This document shows, piece by piece, positions 4,834-10,834 of a stretch of 10,834 nt of DNA. Position 1 is the first letter of the stretch. Each line of letters starts with the position of its first letter. The DNA lies in the NCBI GenBank assembly GCA_018894775.1, contig JAHIPG010000163.1, positions 1 through 10,834 of the forward strand. The letters are read 5' to 3'. The DNA is from Nanobdellota archaeon. GTDB taxonomy: Archaea; Nanobdellota; Nanobdellia; SCGC-AAA011-G17; VGLX01. The notes beneath the pieces were generated by a model. It was given only the letters and a program-made list of their open reading frames with translations, was not told the DNA's origin and did no database searches. The translations under genes were made by a program, and so were the position numbers.

Positions 4834-6204
4834 ATGGCAGAAGAACAACCTTCTAAAGAGCCAACTCCACAGGTGGTTACGGCAGCACAGAAACAGAGTT
4901 CACCAGTCAAATTCATATTCACAATCGTTCTAATACTCGTTTTAGTGGTATTAATAGTCTATGGTGTGGCATGGGCTGGATCGGATGCTGGCGGACTGAA
5001 GCTTGCTGAGCTCAGAGTAGCAGCAGACAAATATAACCCTTTCACTTTCTATGGGGAGCAGCTGAAAAAAGCAAGTGAGGTAGGAAGTGTCTGGCAGACA
5101 GAATCCAGCACAGCAGAAGAAAAAATTGGTGTCAAATTTGATGATTTCACAATCATAGGCAATAAGATAGTCCCTGCAGGATCAACCTTAGCATTCAAAT
5201 ACAAATTTGATGTAGGGGAAGGTGTCCAAGAACTCCCATTAAAACTAGAATGTAGTGTAAAAGATGAGGATGTGGAAACCTCTGATTCAATTGAAAAATT
5301 GAGTATAATCCCTCCAGAACCTAAAGTTTCAACAGATAATCCTCTAAGCTATTCAAATATAGTATGTCAGATGAAGACAAAAAAAGAATTAAGTGAAGAG
5401 AAAGAATTAGATGTACAAGGAAAAGTAAGTTTCAAACACGAGAATCAAAGAGGTTCGTTAAGAGTATACTTCACAGATGATACAATAAATATGGGTGAAG
5501 ATTTCTTCGATAAATATGGCATTGATGAAGATCTCCCGATAAGATCAATATACAATCAAGAACCAGTAGAACTTGGGTTAGGTGTCAGCGATGAAAATAT
5601 ACAACCTATTATAATAGGAGAGAATTATTTTCCAGCAGTAGGTATAAGCCTCAGGAATAGGTGGGATGGGAAAGTTACAAAAATAACATCAATGAGCCTT
5701 TCACTGCCAAAAGAGATTAGTATAAATAAAGAAGACAGTCCGGCAAGCACATTATGCCCATTCGGAGAAACAACTAGTTCAACAGGAGAATACAAATCAT
5801 ATAGTGCAGATATAGCAATGCTAAACCAATTACCAGCATTCGGAAAAGGCATAGGCACAAAAGAACCATTAGAAACATCAGTGAGATTCTTCTGCTGGTT
5901 GAAAATAGATGACGCAATACTCGGAGGGTCACCATACCAGCAAGACCAATACTCAGTCTCTGTCAGCTATGATTATGAATTCCAAGCAAAAACAGTACCA
6001 GTAAAGATTAAACCAATGCAGACAACTGAAACAACAACCACAACAGAAACAACAGAGGAAGAAACAACACAAAAATCATACTCCTGTTTGGAAAAAGAAA
6101 CACAAAACTATGTATGCCTTTCAGAATGTGACACAACAAGATGTGAAGGAACCTGTGGAGAATACGATTCTTTATCAGATTGCCAGGCAGACGTTATAGA
6201 ATGA
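4834..6204 (+). CDS. Membrane-anchored surface protein with Thr-rich stalk and Cys-rich C-terminus
   Basis: A 456-residue protein: a 25-residue cytoplasmic tail rich in Pro/Glu/Gln, one membrane helix (about residues 26-48, FIFTIVLILVLVVLIVYGVAW), then a large outside part. The outside part looks beta-rich with two or more Ig-like regions and four scattered Cys. It ends with the pattern FFCWLKIDD...YSVSVSYDYEFQ, which resembles the C-terminal domain ends of the two following lipoproteins. Then comes a Thr/Glu stalk (about 395-413) of the type often O-glycosylated in archaea, and a 6-Cys tail probably held by disulfides. No enzyme motif is present. It is the first gene of a three-gene unit; the next gene starts at the ATGA overlapping its stop. 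Function is likely structural or adhesive at the cell surface, by architecture only. Confidence 0.82.
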   Translation: MAEEQPSKEPTPQVVTAAQKQSSPVKFIFTIVLILVLVVLIVYGVAWAGSDAGGLKLAELRVAADKYNPFTFYGEQLKKASEVGSVWQTESSTAEEKIGVKFDDFTIIGNKIVPAGSTLAFKYKFDVGEGVQELPLKLECSVKDEDVETSDSIEKLSIIPPEPKVSTDNPLSYSNIVCQMKTKKELSEEKELDVQGKVSFKHENQRGSLRVYFTDDTINMGEDFFDKYGIDEDLPIRSIYNQEPVELGLGVSDENIQPIIIGENYFPAVGISLRNRWDGKVTKITSMSLSLPKEISINKEDSPASTLCPFGETTSSTGEYKSYSADIAMLNQLPAFGKGIGTKEPLETSVRFFCWLKIDDAILGGSPYQQDQYSVSVSYDYEFQAKTVPVKIKPMQTTETTTTTETTEEETTQKSYSCLEKETQNYVCLSECDTTRCEGTCGEYDSLSDCQADVIE

Positions 6205-7112
6205 AAAGAATAATCATAATACTCATAGCATTAATGATTCTAACAAGTGGATGTAAATTTACAGATATAAGAGAAAAAGTACCTGGCATTGGAAAGACAC
6301 CTTCTGGAAAATCAGATTTCATAGGAGGTAATGAAGGAATAACACCTGAGATTATGACACCTATAGAAGATGGCAAAGTATATTCTACACAGCCATTTCA
6401 GATAGCAGTAAAGGTAACTAATGAAGGAGAATCACAATCAGACGGATCAGTATGCATCTCAGGATTAAATCCAAAATACTTTTCTGGAATGGCAAACTGC
6501 GAATGTGATAGTTTCAGCCTAGAAGGAAAAAGAAGGATAGAGGATGAACAGCTGGAGGGGGAAGAAGAAATATTAACCTTTGAAGGTGGAGAAGTTATGT
6601 CTGGGGACCTAAAGAATTTTGCTGTAAGTGCAACAACAAGATATGATTATAAGACTTATGGAATACTACAAACATGTATCAAGAAAGAAGCATACTCAAA
6701 AGAAGGATGTCAGATAACTCCTACTAAGAACATAGTCAAAAGTGCATCATCAGGGCCTGTGACAATAAGTAAAGTCACGCAAGAAATAATCCCTTCAGAT
6801 TCCGAAACTGTAACACTAATATTAAGTATAGATATAAAGAACGCTGCAAAAGGAGATGTGTTCGATCTTGAGGACAATAAAGAAGAATGCAAAGCATCAC
6901 AGGAAGGAACCCAACCATCAATAAATGTAAGATTGATCAATGCTCCAGGAAGAGGAATATGTGATCCTGTAAAATTAAGAGATGGTGAGGCAACTGCAAG
7001 ATGTATGGTAGACAGTGTTGAAGCTTCTGACGAAAGCTACGAGTCTGAGATAACTGTCGAATTAGAATATGCTTACGAAATAATTGATTCAAATAGATTT
7101 GAGGTGGTATAA
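6201..7112 (+). CDS. Lipoprotein, Ig-like envelope protein (paralogue 2)
   Basis: I place the start at ATG 6201 (303 residues), not at the upstream TTG 6180, because the ATGA overlaps the previous stop and the protein then begins with a perfect lipoprotein signal MKRIIIILIALMILTSGC with lipobox LTSGC and lipid-carrying Cys18. The mature part has two beta-sandwich-like domains: the first begins near residue 60 (PFQIAVKVTNEGESQSDGS, a CARDB-like pattern with paired Cys), the second near 190 (GPVTISKVTQE). The second contains GRGICDP, ARCMVDS and ends ELEYAYEI. The same order and spacing of elements occurs in the next gene, so the two arose by duplication. The protein is probably tethered to the outer face of the membrane. 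No catalytic motif is seen. Confidence 0.82.
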   Translation: MKRIIIILIALMILTSGCKFTDIREKVPGIGKTPSGKSDFIGGNEGITPEIMTPIEDGKVYSTQPFQIAVKVTNEGESQSDGSVCISGLNPKYFSGMANCECDSFSLEGKRRIEDEQLEGEEEILTFEGGEVMSGDLKNFAVSATTRYDYKTYGILQTCIKKEAYSKEGCQITPTKNIVKSASSGPVTISKVTQEIIPSDSETVTLILSIDIKNAAKGDVFDLEDNKEECKASQEGTQPSINVRLINAPGRGICDPVKLRDGEATARCMVDSVEASDESYESEITVELEYAYEIIDSNRFEVV

Positions 7113-7996
7113 TGAAAAGAATATTAACAGCATTATTGGTCATAACGTTACTGTTCAGCATAGGCTGTGTACCAACAGATGAAGATAATGGAATGAAATC
7201 AACAGGCGGAAAGGGGTTTGCTTTTACAGGAAAGGGCGGACTAACAGTTGAGTTTGAAGATGATTCACCACCTCCAATAAATTTTGTAAACGACCCTATA
7301 GAAATTGTCCTTAAGCTAACAAATAAAGGAGCAATAGATTTGCAACCTGGAGATGTACAGGCAAGTCTGAAAGGAGTTGCAACAACAGAAATATTCAACC
7401 CTTCAAGTATAGAATCAAGCAATGATGACGAGTTGTTGATTGCTGAATTAGACCCTACAGTTGCAACCATTGACATGGGTACAATCACTTACTCACCAGA
7501 AGAAATGTTCTCAGCAGAATATAAACCAAAAATAGAAGTAGAAGTCTGTTTTCCTTATACAACAAAAATAAATGCTGATAATTTCTGGATAAGTGACAAG
7601 CAAACTGACCTATCCGGAGGAAGCATATCAAGCAGTGATAACTCGGCAGCACCAGTACAGGTAAAAGGTCTTGAAGAATTCAAAGGGACAAATATTGTAA
7701 GATTCGAATTTACAATCGAGAATGTCGGTGATGGAAAAGTTGTAGAAGACTGCTTCTCAGAAGAAGACAGTGATCCAATAGTAGAATTGAATATACTCCA
7801 ACCAAGAGGGGCAGACTGTGAAACGCTTGATGGCGGAAGTTCAGGAAGCGTTAAGCTCATAAGCGGAAAGAAAATAATCCGATGCAGTGTGTCAATAGAC
7901 GGTGACGAAAACTACAAAACACCTTTAGTTGCAGATTTATACTACAACTATGAATTCGAGATTGACAAAACAATAACAATAAGGAATATAAGATAA
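7112..7996 (+). CDS. Lipoprotein, Ig-like envelope protein (paralogue 3)
   Basis: A 294-residue lipoprotein: MKRILTALLVITLLFSIGC has lipobox FSIGC with lipid-carrying Cys19. Start is certain, since the ATG overlaps the previous stop (TAATG at 7110-7114) and GAGGTG (7101-7106) lies 5 nt upstream, inside the end of the previous gene. The domain plan parallels paralogue 2: PIEIVLKLTNKGAIDLQPGD (first domain), then APVQVKG...FEFTIENVGDGKVVEDC, PRGADC, IIRCSVSIDG and finally LYYNYEFEIDKTI. Cys positions in the second domain largely match. It closes the operon and is followed by a T-rich terminator. A partner or subunit role with the other two proteins is likely from gene order alone. Confidence 0.82.
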   Translation: MKRILTALLVITLLFSIGCVPTDEDNGMKSTGGKGFAFTGKGGLTVEFEDDSPPPINFVNDPIEIVLKLTNKGAIDLQPGDVQASLKGVATTEIFNPSSIESSNDDELLIAELDPTVATIDMGTITYSPEEMFSAEYKPKIEVEVCFPYTTKINADNFWISDKQTDLSGGSISSSDNSAAPVQVKGLEEFKGTNIVRFEFTIENVGDGKVVEDCFSEEDSDPIVELNILQPRGADCETLDGGSSGSVKLISGKKIIRCSVSIDGDENYKTPLVADLYYNYEFEIDKTITIRNIR

Positions 7997-8000
7997 AATA

Positions 8001-8020
8001 TTATTTTTTTCTTTTAATCT
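8001..8020 (+). terminator. T-rich transcription terminator after the envelope operon
   Basis: TTATTTTTTTCTTTTAATC begins 4 nt after the stop at 7996. Archaeal RNA polymerase ends at such T-tracts without a hairpin. It separates the envelope operon from the RPA gene, which has its own TATA box. Confidence 0.5.
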
Positions 8021-8039
8021 ATATTTAGAACAACAATAA

Positions 8040-8050
8040 ACTTTATAATA
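8040..8050 (+). promoter_or_regulatory. TATA box for the RPA-like gene
   Basis: ACTTTATAATA, preceded by the purine-rich AATAAA where a BRE would sit, is centred about 29 nt before the ATG at 8075. No ribosome binding site is present, so the transcript is probably leaderless. Confidence 0.55.
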
Positions 8051-8074
8051 AACAAGCGTAACTATTTCTTTCAG

Positions 8075-9190
8075 ATGTTAAAAATAAACTACGAAGACAT
8101 AAAAAGGAAGATAAAAGAAGAGAAAGGCATCAGCGACACAGAGATTGATGAAAAAGTCAAACAAAAACTTGACAAGCTTTCTGGACTTATTTCTAAAGAA
8201 GGAGCAGCACACATTGTAGCTAACGAACTAGGAGTCAAACTATTCCCAGACCCACAAAAGAAAAAATACAAAATAAAAGAGGTAGCAGCAGGTCTAAGAG
8301 GAGTTGAGGTCATAGGAAGAATTGTCAAAAAATATGAAGTAAGAACATTCAACAAAAATGGAAGGGAAGGAAGAGTTGCTTCTCTGCTCCTTGGGGACGA
8401 AACAGGGGTGTTAAGAATAGTTCTATGGGACGAAAACCATATCAACCAAGTTGATAACATGAACGAGAATGATATATTAAAAGTTGTAAACTCTTACGCA
8501 AAAGAAAATCAAGGTTTCAGAGAACTCCACCTGGGAAACAGAAGTGAGTTGATAATCAACCCAGAAGGAGAAGATGTAGACGAAATAAAAAAAGTAAACG
8601 ACTTCACACAAAAAAAGATAGACCAACTACAAGTAGGAGACTTAGTAAAAGTACTTGGAACAGTCGTCCAAGTATTCGAACCAAGATTCTATGAAGCGTG
8701 CCCACAATGCAACAGAAAATTACAAGTAATGGGTGAACAGAAATCATGCAACGAACACGGAGCTGTAGTCGGAAAACATATCCCTATACTGAACTTCGTA
8801 TTTGATGACGGGACAGACAACATAAGAGTAGTATGCTTCAGAGATGTAGTCGAAAAAGTATTAGGACAGACAGAAGAAGAAGTACAGAAATACAGAGAAA
8901 ACCCTGTAGAATTCGAAATGGTCAAGAATGACCTTCAAGGAAAGCATTTCATGATCACAGGAAGAGTAACAAAGAATGACATGTTTGAAAGACTAGAGTT
9001 TGTAGCACAAGAAGTAGCACAGGTAGACCCAAAATCATTACTGGAACAAAAACAGGAAGCAATTGCTGAACAACAGACAGAGACTCCTCAACAAACAGTA
9101 CAGGAAGAAACAGTCGGAACACCAGAACAGAAACCTGTAGAAAATCCGCAACCAACTATAGGAACACCGTCTAATTCTCAACAATTTTAA
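8075..9190 (+). CDS. Replication factor A (RPA)-like single-stranded DNA-binding protein
   Basis: A 371-residue protein. Residues 1-55 are a charged helical region similar to the N-terminus of archaeal RPA large subunits (EEKGISDTEIDEKVKQKL). An OB fold spans about 72-165 (VEVIGRIVKKYEVRTF, VASLLLGDETGVLRIVLWDE) and a second one about 187-315 with LQVGDLVKVLGTVVQVFEPR. The second OB fold contains a zinc finger CPQC...CNEH (Cys209, Cys212, Cys225, His228), as in euryarchaeal RPA41-type proteins. The last 50 residues are a Gln/Glu/Pro/Thr-rich disordered tail ending SNSQQF. It coats single-stranded DNA in replication and repair. Archaeal RPA large subunits often lie beside small RPA subunits, but none is visible here. 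Own promoter upstream; the next gene has another promoter. Confidence 0.9.
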   Translation: MLKINYEDIKRKIKEEKGISDTEIDEKVKQKLDKLSGLISKEGAAHIVANELGVKLFPDPQKKKYKIKEVAAGLRGVEVIGRIVKKYEVRTFNKNGREGRVASLLLGDETGVLRIVLWDENHINQVDNMNENDILKVVNSYAKENQGFRELHLGNRSELIINPEGEDVDEIKKVNDFTQKKIDQLQVGDLVKVLGTVVQVFEPRFYEACPQCNRKLQVMGEQKSCNEHGAVVGKHIPILNFVFDDGTDNIRVVCFRDVVEKVLGQTEEEVQKYRENPVEFEMVKNDLQGKHFMITGRVTKNDMFERLEFVAQEVAQVDPKSLLEQKQEAIAEQQTETPQQTVQEETVGTPEQKPVENPQPTIGTPSNSQQF

Positions 9191-9200
9191 GCCATCGAAA

Positions 9201-9213
9201 CATTTATATTATA
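9201..9213 (+). promoter_or_regulatory. TATA box for the 9236 gene
   Basis: CATTTATATTAT, after purine-rich CGAAA, is centred about 29 nt before the ATG at 9236. No ribosome binding site lies between, so the mRNA is probably leaderless. Spacing matches the promoters at 4798-4812 and 8040-8050. Confidence 0.55.
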
Positions 9214-9235
9214 AATTGCTCTGTCGTAAATATAT

Positions 9236-9868
9236 ATGGTAAAAAGAGGTCAGATAACAGCATTCGTTGTAGTAGGATTACTCATTCTTGTCGTGATAGG
9301 GATAGCACTTTTCATAGGGCAAAGATCTGTCTCGCAAAGCAAGACTACTGTTGCCGAAACAGTATCATACGAAGCATTGGATGTCAAGAACTACATTGAA
9401 ACGTGTCTTGATCAGTCTGTAGATGGTGCTGTAGACTACTGTTCAGGAACATTCGCAACAGGCGGACCAAAATGCCCAGACTATGAGCCAGACATCGCAG
9501 AAAAAGTTGAAGAAGACTTCTGCGACTGTATAGAAGGCTGTACAGACTTCTCAACATTCAAATCATTAGACATAGAAGTAAAATCACAACCAGACGTACA
9601 AGTTATCATGACAGCTGATAAGAAGACACTGAACATACTCATGGTATACCCTCTTGTAGTTAAGAAAGGGGATAGCGAATTTGTATTAGGAACAGTTGAT
9701 TCACCATTCTCAACAAAATACGAACTTGAGGAAACAGCATGTGTACAAATAGACGTAGATTCCAGCTGTAAAGCAAAAGAAGCAAAACAAGTTGAGATAC
9801 TTGGTTTAAGATTAAACTATAATATAGGGGACAAGGTTGCAATTGGAGGTAGCTGCATAGCTTGTTAA
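9236..9868 (+). CDS. Membrane-anchored Cys-rich protein with RGQ-type N-terminal helix
   Basis: A 210-residue protein starting MVKRGQITAFVVVGLLILVVIG: a short basic head, RGQ, then one membrane helix (about 7-28). This N-terminus recurs in exported proteins of DPANN archaea and somewhat resembles pilin-like signals, but there is no acidic residue at the usual +5 place, so pilin processing is doubtful. The outer part begins with the helix VKNYIETCLDQSVDGAVDYC, then about ten further Cys, including DFCDCIEGC and the terminal GGSCIAC, and a beta-rich core near 115-150. Many Cys in an exported protein imply disulfides. Family function is unknown to me. The next gene starts 2 bp after the stop codon, so the two form an operon. 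Confidence 0.8.
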   Translation: MVKRGQITAFVVVGLLILVVIGIALFIGQRSVSQSKTTVAETVSYEALDVKNYIETCLDQSVDGAVDYCSGTFATGGPKCPDYEPDIAEKVEEDFCDCIEGCTDFSTFKSLDIEVKSQPDVQVIMTADKKTLNILMVYPLVVKKGDSEFVLGTVDSPFSTKYELEETACVQIDVDSSCKAKEAKQVEILGLRLNYNIGDKVAIGGSCIAC

Positions 9869-9870
9869 AA

Positions 9871-10834
9871 ATGAAAAAGAAAATAATCATAGTTTCATTC
9901 ATCTTGGTCATAGCATCCATATTCTACATGTTATTTGCCTCTGCAGCAACATTTGATAATCTCTGGATATGTGGAGTTATAGACATACCTGAAGGATATA
10001 TAGACGGTAATTATTCAATACCTATAGAATGCTTAGAAGAGAAAACAATATTCATGAATACAGATAATGCAGCTTATTTTGTGGTAAAACTGTCAGCAGC
10101 TGTAGCAGGAGATAAGATAGCTCATGAAATAACAGGGCCTTTAGGAGAAGACATATCAACCGAGATAGATTTTGTTGTTGAAGATATCGATCCTTTATAT
10201 GCCTATAAGACATTAAATATAGACGGGGAGAACAGAGATGTAGGGGATTATACTGTAAAGCTATATATCCAAGATGTTGAAGTATATTCTGGAACATTCA
10301 CAATAGAAGAAGACGTATCTGAAACATGTGAAGGTCAAGGATTTACATGTTGTGACCCAAACTATGTATGCATATCACCAAAAGAAGGAGATTGTGATTC
10401 TGGTAAATGTTGTGAATCAGAGGATGACTGCGTTGAATTAAGTCCAAGCAAGCTCAGCAGAACAGAAATACTGGACTGTGGAGAAAGGGATTTACCTGAT
10501 TGTAATAAACTTGTACAACTTTACGAATATAATATTCATGGAACAATCTCTCCTGAACAGATGGCTGTAATATATTATAGAGGTGTAGATGTTGACTGCT
10601 ATGACAAAGAAGATGTTATTATAGTATATTATGATGATGCTAATGGGAAATGGGTTGAAGGAAACACACCCTACGTAACAGAAAGTGAAGGAGAAGGCAT
10701 TTACGAAGCAACAGCACTTATAGATTACTTAGGTTATGTAGGCTTGATGAGATCAAAAGAATGTGTGCCAACAACATGTACAGCCATAGGAGGATATAAA
10801 CTGGATCCTATAAGCGGTCTTGTAGATGTTAACA
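9871..10834 (+). CDS. Exported Cys-rich Ig-like protein (partial, 3' end outside window)
   Basis: The frame is open from ATG 9871 for 321 codons to the window edge with no stop, so the C-terminus is missing. MKKKIIIVSFILVIASIFYM is a signal peptide or anchor; cleavage may follow the ASA near residue 25. Residues about 30-145 look like an Ig-like or macroglobulin-like beta domain (DVGDYTVKLYIQDVEVYSGTF). Next is a compact eight-Cys module, 153-187, with spacing C-x6-CC-x5-C-x7-C-x4-CC-x5-C, like small disulfide knots. A further beta domain follows (VIIVYYDDANGKWVEGNT...GLM), similar in style to domains at the ends of archaeal surface proteins. It starts 2 bp after the previous gene's stop, with no clear ribosome binding site. 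Function unknown; probably acts at the cell surface. Confidence 0.82.
   Translation, partial: MKKKIIIVSFILVIASIFYMLFASAATFDNLWICGVIDIPEGYIDGNYSIPIECLEEKTIFMNTDNAAYFVVKLSAAVAGDKIAHEITGPLGEDISTEIDFVVEDIDPLYAYKTLNIDGENRDVGDYTVKLYIQDVEVYSGTFTIEEDVSETCEGQGFTCCDPNYVCISPKEGDCDSGKCCESEDDCVELSPSKLSRTEILDCGERDLPDCNKLVQLYEYNIHGTISPEQMAVIYYRGVDVDCYDKEDVIIVYYDDANGKWVEGNTPYVTESEGEGIYEATALIDYLGYVGLMRSKECVPTTCTAIGGYKLDPISGLVDVN

Noticed and set aside
6180..6200. TTG at 6180 as start of the second envelope gene
   Set aside because: It would put seven extra residues (MPGRRYR) before a perfect lipoprotein signal peptide; ATG 6201 overlapping the stop is the normal coupled start.
6937..7488. 183-residue minus-strand frame across two lipoprotein genes
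   Set aside because: It spans the junction of two well-supported genes with lipoprotein signals and has no ribosome binding site or known motif.
8089..9155. Minus-strand frames opposite the RPA gene
   Set aside because: Antisense shadows of a long gene with clear OB-fold and zinc-finger motifs.
1..10834. CRISPR arrays, tRNA or rRNA genes, insertion sequences
   Set aside because: Gaps between genes are short apart from 1645-1955; I saw no regular repeat-spacer pattern, no tRNA cloverleaf and no transposase-like protein.

Overview
The window looks like part of the genome of an AT-rich archaeon, most likely a small-celled DPANN-type lineage (Woesearchaeota/Pacearchaeota-like). This rests on an archaeal RPA-type single-stranded DNA-binding protein, TATA boxes about 26-29 nt upstream of several start codons (leaderless transcripts), strong archaeal GGAGG/GAGGTG ribosome binding sites on other genes, two predicted lipoproteins, and several membrane-anchored Cys-rich exported proteins of a kind common in DPANN genomes. 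The lineage is inferred; there is no rRNA or other decisive marker here.

Layout. (1) 1-1955, minus strand: a B12-binding-type radical SAM enzyme (1248 down to the window edge) lies downstream of a 100-residue acidic protein of unknown function (1644-1342). Each start codon is preceded by a copy of the same 34-35 nt hairpin-forming repeat. Behind them is a GC-richer, apparently gene-free stretch (about 1700-1850) that may be a long structured leader, a small RNA or a decayed small basic gene. (2) 1956-3743, plus strand: a probable operon of an M20 zinc peptidase/deacylase, a small unrecognised protein and a nucleotidyltransferase-fold protein whose 5' end seems broken by a single-base change. 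(3) 3815-4162 (+), a small exported protein, and 4786-4121 (-), a polytopic membrane protein; the two converge and overlap by 42 bp. (4) 4834-7996, plus strand: a tightly coupled three-gene cell-envelope operon (a membrane-anchored protein with a Thr-rich stalk and Cys-rich tip, then two lipoproteins). All share an end-of-domain pattern, so they look like diverged tandem paralogues. (5) 8075-9190, an RPA/replication factor A-like protein with OB folds and a zinc finger, transcribed from its own promoter. (6) 9236 to the window edge: two exported or membrane-anchored Cys-rich proteins, the second running off the end.

The most interesting parts are the pairing of a small acidic protein with a radical SAM enzyme under duplicated hairpins, the lesion at the start of the nucleotidyltransferase gene, and the three-paralogue envelope operon. 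Two long coding regions (1-1248 minus and 9871-10834 plus) have no stop codon inside the window and are partial.
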